A stretch of 64,000 nucleotides of DNA from Aquamicrobium defluvii (lineage in GTDB: Bacteria > Pseudomonadota > Alphaproteobacteria > Rhizobiales > Rhizobiaceae), in assembly GCF_004363725.1 (NCBI RefSeq), contig NZ_SNZF01000012.1, positions 1-64,000 of the forward strand, in the 5' to 3' direction. The position numbers and the translations under genes were made by a program. Numbering within the stretch: position 1 is the first letter of the stretch; every line of letters begins with the position of its first letter. This document shows, in pieces, positions 28,194-35,513 of this stretch. The notes under the pieces were generated by a model. That model did not search any database. It was not told where the DNA came from and saw only the letters and a list, made by a program, of their open reading frames with translations.

Positions 28194-29042
28194 ATGAACG
28201 CCATAGCCATCGGCCCGCTGGTCTTCGCGCCCGACCGTTTCGCCGCCATTCTGGCAATCGCCGTGTTTCTGATCCTGAGCGAGATCCTTGCGAGGAAAGT
28301 CGACCAGCGCTTCTCTTCCTGGGCCTGGGGTGCGACGCTCGCCTTTATTTTCGGCGCGCGTGCCGGACACGTCATCCAGCACGGGGAAAACTTTCTCGCC
28401 GATCCACTGCGCGCCCTGTTCATCTGGCAGGGCGGCTTCATGATCGGAGCGGGCGTTGCACTGGCAATTGCCTATACGTTGATCCAATTTCGGAGCGAGC
28501 TACGCCTTGCATTGTGGGCGGCGCTGCCGGCCGTCATTTCTGCCTATGCAGCCTTCTTCATCCTGCAACTAACCGCAGGAGCGCCGGCTACCCCGCTGCC
28601 GTCGGGAGGCATGTTCCGCACGTTAGCCGGCGAGCCGTTCGAGCCAACCATGTTGGAAGGCCAACCGACGGTCATCAATCTGTGGGCGACATGGTGCCCG
28701 CCCTGCCGGCGCGAAATGCCGATGATGGCGGACGTCGCAGCGAACACCGACGACGCCCGGCTGGTGTTCGTCAACCAGGGCGAAGGCGCGGACGTCATCC
28801 AGCGCTTTCTCACCACTGAAAACCTCGAACTGGACCATGTGGTTCTGGATTCGCTTGGCGAGTTTGGACGCCACTACGAGGTTCCCGGCCTGCCAGCGAC
28901 ATTCTTCATCGGCAGCGACGGAGCGCTCCAGTCTGTCCATATGGGTGAGATTTCGCGCGAAGGCCTGCTGACTGGGATCCAGAAACTGCAGGACACGGGG
29001 AGCGATTCAGGCAAGTGGCCTGGTTACCGTTCCGACGAGTAG
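28194..29042 (+). CDS. Fusion of an Lgt-like membrane domain and a TlpA/ScsD-type thioredoxin
   Basis: 282 residues. The first ~135 form membrane helices with GARAGHVIQHGENF and LFIWQGGFMIGAG, recalling prolipoprotein diacylglyceryl transferase (Lgt) but far shorter. The rest is a TlpA-like thioredoxin with active site WCPPC and a cis-Pro loop PGLPATFFI. It starts 1 bp after dsbD. The thioredoxin half is expected to be periplasmic and reduced by DsbD. Whether the Lgt-like half is catalytic or only an anchor is unknown; it is too short for full Lgt. The end overlaps sorB by 19 bp tail to tail. Confidence 0.85.
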   Translation: MNAIAIGPLVFAPDRFAAILAIAVFLILSEILARKVDQRFSSWAWGATLAFIFGARAGHVIQHGENFLADPLRALFIWQGGFMIGAGVALAIAYTLIQFRSELRLALWAALPAVISAYAAFFILQLTAGAPATPLPSGGMFRTLAGEPFEPTMLEGQPTVINLWATWCPPCRREMPMMADVAANTDDARLVFVNQGEGADVIQRFLTTENLELDHVVLDSLGEFGRHYEVPGLPATFFIGSDGALQSVHMGEISREGLLTGIQKLQDTGSDSGKWPGYRSDE

Positions 29043-29434
29043 TGCTCCTTCAAGTAGTCGAGAATGGTTTCCCGCAACTCCTCACCCGGATCGGCCATGC
29101 CCTGGTCCTCGATCATCCAGGTCCATAGATAATCCCAGCGCGCGTCCGACAGGCGTTGCTGCTTCACCAGGGCGATAGAGTGACAGGCCGAACACATATA
29201 AAAGGTGTCTTCCGCGCCCGGACCGTCGATCAAACCGTCGAATTCCGGGTTGCCTTCAGGGCGCGGAGAAGCACCCGGTAACGGCATTGCCGGGCGCATC
29301 GGATCGTAACCGGCTGCTTGGGCGAGCAGAATTTCGCCGGTGCGAAAGTCGTTTTCTTGCGCTGCGGCGGACAGTGAAACTCCTGTCACCGCGGCGCAAG
29401 CGATAGCTGCTCTCAAAAGAAGGTGGAAATTCAC
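29024..29434 (-). CDS. sorB: Cytochrome c subunit of sulfite dehydrogenase (SorB-like)
   Basis: A 136-residue exported c-type cytochrome with one haem site, CSACH (in YMCSACHSIALV), and a signal peptide ending SLSAAAQEN. A GTG at 29434 gives the clean leader VNFHLLLRAAIACAAVTG; the frame extends upstream into sorA. It starts 11 bp after the molybdoenzyme gene and is its probable electron acceptor. The family normally passes electrons on to cytochrome c oxidase. Confidence 0.85.
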   Translation of the reverse strand: MNFHLLLRAAIACAAVTGVSLSAAAQENDFRTGEILLAQAAGYDPMRPAMPLPGASPRPEGNPEFDGLIDGPGAEDTFYMCSACHSIALVKQQRLSDARWDYLWTWMIEDQGMADPGEELRETILDYLKEHYSSER

Positions 29435-29445
29435 AATCAGTCCGA

Positions 29446-30753
29446 TCAGCTGGCAAACAGCGCGATGCGATGGATCATGTTGTTGCCATAGCCCCGCGGG
29501 TTCCATCCGGGCGTGACCGCGGGCTGCGTGACGTCGTTCATGTCCGTCGCCCGCGCCCACACCTCGTAGTAGCCCTGCTCCGGCGGCGTCACCTCGGCGC
29601 GCCAGCGCTGCCAGGCATATTTGTTCGGGGCCGATTCAAGCGTGGCCTCCTGCCAGGTTTGGCCGAAGTCGAGCGAAACATGCATCGCCTTCACGTCACC
29701 ATCGCCCGCCCAGGCATGGCCGCGCACTTCTACGGCCTGTCCTTGTGTCACTTCCGCGCCTGTCGCCGGCGCGGTGATGATCGACTTCACCGGCATGACC
29801 GTAAGGACTTCCATATCCTCTTCCGGAACCTCGGTTCCGGGCGCCACCGGATATTTCGGCATGCGGTAGGAATAGCCACCCATCTTCGGCCCGTCATGCT
29901 CCTTGTCGCGGATCCAGATCCGCGTCAGATATTTTTGCGACACCGAGCCTGGATAGCCAGGGATGACAAGACGTATCGGGAAGCCGTGCAGCGCCGGAAT
30001 GTCCTCGCCATTCATCGCCCATGCGATCAGGGCTTCCGGCTCCATCGCCTTCTCGATCGGCACGCCGCGCGAAATCACCACCTTGTCGGGGTCTCCAGAA
30101 ATATCGACGTCATTGCCGTAATGGCCCGTATAGACGGCCGAAGATTTCACGCCAGCCTTTTCAAGAACGTCTCGCAGCCGCACGCCTGTCCATTGCGGAC
30201 ACCCGACCGCGCCGACCGTCCACTGGTTGCCCGAAGCGCCGGGCTGGAAGAATGCCCTGCCATTGCCGCCGCATTCGAGCACCAGCGCCAGGGTGACGTG
30301 CTCGAAATCGCTTTTGAGGTCATCGATGGTGAGGGAAAGCTCGTTTTCTACTTCGCCGTCGATAGTGAGCGTCCAGTCGCTCGCATCCTTGTCGAGCGCC
30401 GACTGCGGAACGAGGCCGTTGGCGCGCACAAACAGCCGCGAATAGGGCGTGATGTCGTCATCCAGCAGGTGTGCAGGTGTCTCGGCGTTGAGCGGCCGGT
30501 CATTGTGCACCGTCAGGCCGTCCTTCTCCGACATCAAGTCAGCGCCGGTATCTTGCGCGAACGCCGCGGGAACGAGACCATCGGGGAAGTGGCGTCCAAA
30601 AGGCACCGCCATTCCGAGCGCTGCGCCAATGGCGGTCAGGCCGGTACTTTTCAGGAAGCCACGTCGATCGGAAATGGATAGCCGGTCGAGTATTGTTGTC
30701 GTGATCTCCTCAGAATGATCCCGATCTTCTTTCCTGTCGATTGAAAGCACCAT
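29446..30753 (-). CDS. sorA: Sulfite dehydrogenase, molybdopterin subunit (SorA/SoxC-like)
   Basis: About 435 residues with the Tat signal SDRRGFLKSTGLTAIGAALG, an oxidoreductase molybdopterin domain with the Mo-ligating Cys161 in LECGGNGRAFFQ, and a C-terminal Mo-co dimerisation domain (HAWAGDGDVKAMHVSLDFG). The second ATG (30753) is favoured because AGGGAGG lies at proper spacing. It oxidises periplasmic sulfite to sulfate, the end step after persulfide dioxygenase makes sulfite. SoxC is an alternative name, but no sox cluster is present. Confidence 0.9.
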   Translation of the reverse strand: MVLSIDRKEDRDHSEEITTTILDRLSISDRRGFLKSTGLTAIGAALGMAVPFGRHFPDGLVPAAFAQDTGADLMSEKDGLTVHNDRPLNAETPAHLLDDDITPYSRLFVRANGLVPQSALDKDASDWTLTIDGEVENELSLTIDDLKSDFEHVTLALVLECGGNGRAFFQPGASGNQWTVGAVGCPQWTGVRLRDVLEKAGVKSSAVYTGHYGNDVDISGDPDKVVISRGVPIEKAMEPEALIAWAMNGEDIPALHGFPIRLVIPGYPGSVSQKYLTRIWIRDKEHDGPKMGGYSYRMPKYPVAPGTEVPEEDMEVLTVMPVKSIITAPATGAEVTQGQAVEVRGHAWAGDGDVKAMHVSLDFGQTWQEATLESAPNKYAWQRWRAEVTPPEQGYYEVWARATDMNDVTQPAVTPGWNPRGYGNNMIHRIALFAS

Positions 30754-30898
30754 CATTACCTCCCTGGGCATCTGTTACGGCCTGCAAAACAACCGCTTAG
30801 ATCATGAACGCGAAATCCTCAGTCGATATTTCCTCCAGCAATGTAGACGAGGAGATCCTTACAGGCCACCCTTGGTCAATAACCTCGCGTCATTTGCG

Positions 30899-31280
30899 CT
30901 ACTCCAGCGCCTTGGCACCCATCGACCCGCAGCCGACGAGATCGGATATGTTGCAGGCCGACAGTTCGCGCAGGGCCATGCGCAACTCCGCGGACAGGCC
31001 CTCTCCCATCGCAGGACGTTGAACGGCATGCGAAGCAGATCGTGCACGGTCAGTCTCTCGCCAATCGACAGCGCGAGAAGCTGACCATATGTTCGGCCGC
31101 CGGCGCAACCATCTCGGCTGCAAGCAGGCGTCCATCCTCACGCGACGCATACATTCTGCAGCGCAGCGGCTCCTAGCCCTGCGGACCAGCCGCGAGCCCG
31201 CAGGGCATGCCTTCCAAAGAATTGTCTTGGAGCGCAGAGCTGTTGATGCGTGGATTGCTGACGGGGCGTTGTTCAATATT
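30899..31280 (-). pseudogene. Remnant of a pyridine-nucleotide-disulfide oxidoreductase (C-terminal domain)
   Basis: Fragments in different minus-strand frames join into a lipoamide-dehydrogenase/mercuric-reductase-like C-terminus: DGRLLAAEMVAPAAEHM, then GQLLALSIGERLTVHDLLRM, then QRPAMGEGLSAELRMAL. An in-frame stop and at least two frameshifts interrupt it, and the FAD and NAD domains are missing. It lies between sorA and the DUF302 gene and was probably part of the same sulfur cluster. About 125 bp toward sorA hold nothing recognisable. Confidence 0.65.
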
Positions 31281-31286
31281 GTCGTT

Positions 31287-31673
31287 TCAAATCTCGCCGA
31301 CAACCTTGGCAAGCATATCTCCGACCTTGCCTGCGACTTCTTTCAGTGCCGCGTTATCGATTGCTTGCATGGAGGCCACCGGATCGACGGCGCTGACCTC
31401 CACCCCAGTATCGACCTCCCGCAGGATGACGTTGCAGGGCAACATTGCGCCGACCCGAGGCTCGATGCCAATTGCCTGATAGGCCATTTTTGGGTTGCAG
31501 GCTCCAAGGATACGATATCCGGGCATGTCGATCCCGAGTTTCAATTTCATCGTCGTGCGAACATCAATTTCAGTCAGCACGCCAAAACCGTGATCGGCAA
31601 GAGCTTTGCGGGTACGCGCATCGATCTCATCGAGGGAGACATCTGCAATGATGCGGTCAAGAGTATAGCTCAC
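31287..31673 (-). CDS. DUF302 domain protein
   Basis: A 128-residue cytoplasmic protein starting MSYTLDRIIADVSLDEIDAR, with the family block LGIDMPGYRILGACNPKMAY and an invariant-looking Cys in MLPCNVIL. DUF302 genes often occur near heavy-metal and sulfur-oxidation loci in alphaproteobacteria; the function is unknown. The third ArsR-type operator is 125 bp upstream, so it probably belongs to the sulfide regulon. Confidence 0.87.
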   Translation of the reverse strand: MSYTLDRIIADVSLDEIDARTRKALADHGFGVLTEIDVRTTMKLKLGIDMPGYRILGACNPKMAYQAIGIEPRVGAMLPCNVILREVDTGVEVSAVDPVASMQAIDNAALKEVAGKVGDMLAKVVGEI

Positions 31674-31797
31674 GGGACTATCCTTCCACTATTGAATTAG
31701 GGAGCACACTAGTCGACCTATGACGAGCGCCAGCACGGGGCACTCTCATCCCCTGCCACAATGTCCATGCGGTCGATAGGTGGCTCCAACATGCATA

Positions 31798-31819
31798 TAT
31801 CTGCGTGATTACGTAGCTA
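31798..31819. promoter_or_regulatory. ArsR-type operator, copy 3 of 3
   Basis: Reads TATCTGCG-TGATTA-CGTAGCTA and matches the 14387 copy (opposite strand) at 19 of 22 positions. It lies upstream of the DUF302 gene and 234 bp before the P-type ATPase fragment. The rest of the 31674-32052 gap shows no gene I can support. Confidence 0.65.
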
Positions 31820-32052
31820 CGCTGATTAGCATCTGTTGTCAATCTTTGCACGGGTCGCTACTGGATATCTCGTTGAACTGCCCCAGCAGCTTGCACTCGC
31901 CCATGCTTGTCAGCCGGCAGATTTATCAGTCCACGTTGTGGAGGCATTAATCGGCCGGATCGTCCCAGGACTTCATCAGTTCCTCCCGCTACATTGTCAT
32001 CGCTCTCTTCACCCAGCCATTGCCGCCCGACCCGGCACAGCCAGGAAACTGC

Positions 32053-32545
32053 ATGGAACAGCGTTCTTCCGTTCGAATGATGACAGTGGCGACAGCCCTC
32101 ACCATTGGGGGAATGTGCCTCGCCGCCCTGGATGCATTCTGCCTCCCAGGCGTCTGGGGACCGGTCGGCCTTGCAATCGTCTACGTTTTCGGCGGCGGGC
32201 CGGCTTCGATCCGCGCCCTCACCGCCCTCTGGCGGGAGCGCAGTCTCGACATCGACCTTCTCATGGTCATCGCCGCGGTTGCGGCGGCGGCGGTTGACGC
32301 GGCGCTGGAAGGCGCGGTGCTGCTGACGCTGTTCAGCATCTCCACGACGCTGGAGCACCGCGTCATGGGCCGGGCGCGGCGGGCGGTCGAGGCGCTGATG
32401 AGTCTTCGGCCCGACACGGCGCTGCTGCGGCAGCCGGACGGCTCGGTGACGGAGGTGCCCGTCCGGCAGTTGCAACCCGGCGATCACATGGTGCTGCGTC
32501 CAGGTGCGAAGGTGCCCGTCGACGGCGTGATCCGCGAAGGACAGG
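32053..32545 (+). pseudogene. Heavy-metal P1B-type ATPase, 5' part only (cut by transposon end)
   Basis: About 165 residues: several N-terminal membrane helices (for example IDLLMVIAAVAAAAVDAALE) and the start of the actuator domain, ending PGAKVPVDGVIREGQVSI just before the expected TGES loop. ATG 32053 follows AGGAAA. There is no N-terminal metal-binding domain, as in ZosA/CzcP-like pumps. The coding frame runs into the transposon terminus at 32546; the phosphorylation (DKTGT) and ATP-binding domains are absent from the window. Confidence 0.8.
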
Positions 32546-32724
32546 TGTCGATTTATGTTTGAAACTGGGACTCACGCAGTGAGTGATTTCAATTGCTTGT
32601 GTGAGATTGAAGTGTAACACCTTACGCTTCAAATGAGACTCCAGCGGGCATACGTTACACTCAAAATGAGATTGATCGACCGGTCGATCGACCGTAGTCT
32701 CGCGTATGATCTCACCCCCAGATT
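32546..32724 (+). mobile_element. Solitary left end of a TniA/TniB-type transposon
   Basis: 179 bp starting TGTCGATTTATGTTTGAAAC that align without gaps to the left end of the complete element at 44214-44392, with roughly nine substitutions. It includes the repeated GAGATTGAAGTGTAAC and CACTCAAAATGAGATT motifs and the palindrome GATCGACCGGTCGATC. No transposase follows; homology ends just after what would be the tniA start codon. The divergence says it is an older or different copy. Confidence 0.8.
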
Positions 32725-32739
32725 ACCCATAATCGCCCT

Positions 32740-33178
32740 CAAATCCATCCAGGGGAAACACTCGTTTCGCTACTCATGGAATGCCGGATATCGGATGCCG
32801 GCGCATTCGATAACCGGGGGGATTTGCTTGCTCAGTCGCATGACTGATGATGAGGTGCGCGCGCTCTACAAGGATCAGTTCAATGCGTTCTATCCACGCG
32901 CTCCCCAATCTCTAGACGAGCTTCTGGAGGTTCTCCAGCAGGTTAGAGGGCAAGGATGGATCGAACTAGACATGAGTTCGGTCTCCGACGTTAGGGCGAT
33001 CGGTGTCTCCATCGCGTCGGCAGATGGGAAAGAAGCTTACGGATATAGTCTTTCGTTCCCAGCCGGCTCGCTCTCTTCGGCAGGCGCTATGGAGGTGCGC
33101 GATCATCTGGTACGATCGGCCCAGGAGCTCGGTTCACAGTTTGGCGACCGGTTCTGGACACGTATGGAAGTGGCCTGA
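32740..33178 (+). pseudogene. IclR-family regulator, effector domain only
   Basis: The plus-strand frame after the transposon end encodes YSWNAGYRMPAHSITGG, LSRMTDDEVRALYKDQF and later VSDVRAIGVSIASADGKEAY, the C-terminal effector domain of IclR regulators. The helix-turn-helix is missing, so the gene is a remnant joined to the transposon end, probably by deletion. An internal ATG at 32841 could give a 112-residue product of doubtful function. Confidence 0.7.
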
Positions 33179-33223
33179 CTGCTTCTTTAGTTGCGTCTGT
33201 TCGAGCTTCTTTCATGCCTCGGC

Positions 33224-34366
33224 TCAGGACTCCCGTGGCCGTGGCGACGTCCGGCGACAGGGGTCGACGCCGATGAATTTGACCGCAGGCGCTACAGTCA
33301 GTGAACCGCGCAGCTTGGACGCTGCCTGAGGCGAGGCGTGTTTGTCGGCACTCTCCACCTCGGCGGCCGGCACGCGACCGATCGAGCAAGCGTCAGCGCC
33401 ACGCTTTAGCACCGACTGGCTGACATAATAGCGATAGAGCTTATTGCCCTTCTTCGTGTGGGTCGGCGAAAACGCGGCGCCATCCGGCCCAAACAGCAGG
33501 CCCTTCAACAATGCCGGCGTCTGCGCCCGCGTATTGCTGGCGCGTTTGCGTGGGCTTGTCTGAAGAATGGCATGGACCTTGTCCCATAGAGCACGATCGA
33601 TGATCGCCTTATGCTCACCAGGATAGCTTTCGCCCTTGTGCATGGCTTCGCCGATATAGACCCGGTTGTTGAGCAGCTTGTAGAGAACGCCCTTGTCGAC
33701 CAGTTTGCCCCGGCGGGTGCGCATATTTTCGGCAGCCAGAGCTTTTGCCAGTACAGTTGCCGAGCCGACGCTGACAAACCGCTCGAAGATCATGCGCACC
33801 ATGGCAGCCTCGGTTTCCTCGATTACCAGCTTGCGGCTTTCCACCCGATAGCCGAGCGGAACAACACCGCCCATCCACATGCCTTTCTTGCGACTGGCGG
33901 CAAACTTGTCACGAATGCGCTCGGCGGTGACCTCGCGTTCGAACTGGGCAAAGGATAGCAGAATGTTCAGCGTCAGCCGGCCCATCGAGGTGGTGGTGTT
34001 GAACGACTGGGTGACGGAGACGAAGGTGACGCCATTTCTGTCGAACACCTCGACCAGCTTGGAAAAATCCATCAAGGAGCGCGACAGGCGGTCGATCTTG
34101 TAAACGACCACCACGTCGATCAATCCGTCCTCTATGTCAGCAAGCAGATGTTTCAGCGCTGGACGTTCCAATGTGCCGCCGGAAATACCACCATCATCAT
34201 ACTGATCACGCACCAGCACCCAACCCTCGGAGCGCTGGCTGGCAATATAGGCTTCGCAGGCCTCGCGCTGCGCATCGAGGCTGTTGAACTCCTGCTCCAG
34301 CCCTTCCTCGGAGGATTTTCTGGTGTAAATGGCGCAGCGGAGCTTGCGAATGGTTGGTTTCGTCAT
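33224..34366 (-). CDS. Large serine recombinase (3' end replaced)
   Basis: About 380 residues. An N-terminal resolvase domain with the nucleophile region AIYTRKSSEEG (Ser ~18) and YKIDRLSRSLMDFSKL is followed by the recombinase domain (VVPLGYRVESRKLVI) and a partial zinc ribbon. Family members are about 500-560 residues. After GRVPAAEVE the sequence becomes unlike the family (SADKHASPQAASKLRGSL), so the C-terminal coiled-coil is lost. A matching C-terminal piece lies inverted at 35346. Start ATG 34366 overlaps the DUF2924 stop. Probably inactive. Confidence 0.8.
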   Translation of the reverse strand: MTKPTIRKLRCAIYTRKSSEEGLEQEFNSLDAQREACEAYIASQRSEGWVLVRDQYDDGGISGGTLERPALKHLLADIEDGLIDVVVVYKIDRLSRSLMDFSKLVEVFDRNGVTFVSVTQSFNTTTSMGRLTLNILLSFAQFEREVTAERIRDKFAASRKKGMWMGGVVPLGYRVESRKLVIEETEAAMVRMIFERFVSVGSATVLAKALAAENMRTRRGKLVDKGVLYKLLNNRVYIGEAMHKGESYPGEHKAIIDRALWDKVHAILQTSPRKRASNTRAQTPALLKGLLFGPDGAAFSPTHTKKGNKLYRYYVSQSVLKRGADACSIGRVPAAEVESADKHASPQAASKLRGSLTVAPAVKFIGVDPCRRTSPRPRES

Positions 34367-34815
34367 GTCCGGCTCCTGTGATTTTTCAGGCCGAAGAAAA
34401 TCCAGCCATTCCAGCGCGTACCGGTGATAGCGCGGGCAACCGAAGACAGGCTCTTGTAGGGGCGTCCCTGCCATTCAAACCCATCGGCCAACACGGTGAC
34501 GGTGTGCTCGACACCCTGCCATTCGCGGATCAAGCGGGTACCGACAATCGGTCGGTCGTCAGCTCGGTTGCGACGTACCATCAAGTTGCCGCCATCAAGC
34601 TGTTCACCTAAAGCTTCAAGCCGATCGATTGTCGAGGGCTTCAGCCCGCCATAGGCCAACTCCTGAATCCGATAGGCCAGCCTGCTTTCGAGATAGCGCC
34701 GATTAAAAGCGGGCGGTTCGCTGTCGAACAGATCGCGCCACTGCTTTTTCAGTTCCGGCGTTGTGGCTGTCTTCAGCGCCACCAGGCGCGCGGGGATGGG
34801 ATCGTGCGTCGTCAT
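34363..34815 (-). CDS. DUF2924 protein, recombinase partner
   Basis: A 150-residue protein starting MTTHDPIPARLVALKTATTP with the family core LKKQWRDLFDSEPPAFNRRY and a C-terminal YKSLSSVARAITGTRWNGW. DUF2924 genes typically sit immediately upstream of serine recombinases in alphaproteobacterial mobile elements, and both ends here overlap neighbours by a few bases. The role is unknown, perhaps a DNA-binding accessory factor. ATG 34815 is preferred over the upstream extension to 34875. Confidence 0.88.
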   Translation of the reverse strand: MTTHDPIPARLVALKTATTPELKKQWRDLFDSEPPAFNRRYLESRLAYRIQELAYGGLKPSTIDRLEALGEQLDGGNLMVRRNRADDRPIVGTRLIREWQGVEHTVTVLADGFEWQGRPYKSLSSVARAITGTRWNGWIFFGLKNHRSRT

Positions 34816-35015
34816 CAAATTCTCCGGTGAGTTGGAGTTGCATGACGGCATCGGTCGGGCATGAAGTGAAGGCAATTTTCTCCATTACCTTCAACAGGAT
34901 GAGCACATTCGCGCTGACGCAGCCGAATGATGCCGCGTGCCAGCAATTGGCACAGTTCGGCATGACGTTCGGTGGATGTCATGCGCTCAGGTGGCAATGG
35001 ATTTGGAATATTCAT
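34815..35015 (-). CDS. Small conserved protein of the recombinase cassette
   Basis: A 66-residue frame starting MNIPNPLPPERMTSTERHAE, then LCQLLARGIIRLR. A small gene with this ERxAELCxLLAxGxxRLR pattern commonly precedes DUF2924 and the recombinase. Its stop overlaps the DUF2924 start. Function unknown; it looks like a short helical protein. Confidence 0.6.
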   Translation of the reverse strand: MNIPNPLPPERMTSTERHAELCQLLARGIIRLRQRECAHPVEGNGENCLHFMPDRCRHATPTHRRI

Positions 35016-35169
35016 GGGGACCCACCCTCAACGGTTATCCCCAGTCAAGTACTCAGCACCACGCCAAACCGGGCCAGTCTGGGCGCGGCGGAGGCCGCTC
35101 GCGAAGCGCGCTTTTCCATAGCGCAGTAGCGAGCGAGCGGCCGTCAGGATTTGGCGTGGTTGTCGCGGG

Positions 35170-35345
35170 TCAGACGGTGCCTGGCTGATCGCCCGTTTCG
35201 GCGGTGGCCTGGTTTTGCTCCGCCGCGTCGGCCGTGGCAGCGGCGGGACGCCGTCCGGCAGATTGTTTGAGGCGGTAGCTGTCGCCATTCATGGTGAGGA
35301 TGTGGACATGGTGTGTCAGGCGGTCGAGCAGCGCGCCGGTTAGCC
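35170..35345 (-). pseudogene. istB: IS21-family IstB, C-terminal fragment
   Basis: The minus strand reads RLTGALLDRLTHHVHIL then MNGDSYRLKQSAGRR and ends at a stop at 35170, the typical end of the IstB ATPase helper. The 5' part is missing and is replaced by a recombinase fragment on the other strand. It shows that another IS21 element once sat here. Confidence 0.7.
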
Positions 35346-35450
35346 GCTCCGACGCGGGCGCAGGACGGTGAGATCAGCGAGGCCGACGCCCGCGCGGCGG
35401 TGGCCAGGCTGGATCCGCTGTGGGATGAGCTTTTTCCCGCCGAGCAGACG
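35346..35450 (+). pseudogene. Serine-recombinase C-terminal fragment, inverted
   Basis: The plus strand encodes EISEADARAAVARLDPLWD then ELFPAEQTRF, the characteristic C-terminal segment of large serine recombinases. It lies opposite in orientation to the recombinase at 33224-34366, which lacks exactly this part. Confidence 0.6.
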
Positions 35451-35513
35451 CGCTTCATCGATGCCTTGCGGCCATCGCCGCGACACGCTTTTGATGCGAC
35501 AGCCGGAGCCTTG

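Noticed and set aside
29470..30681. 403-codon plus-strand frame antisense to sorA
   Set aside because: sorA has a Tat signal and a molybdenum-ligand motif; the antisense translation has no domain.
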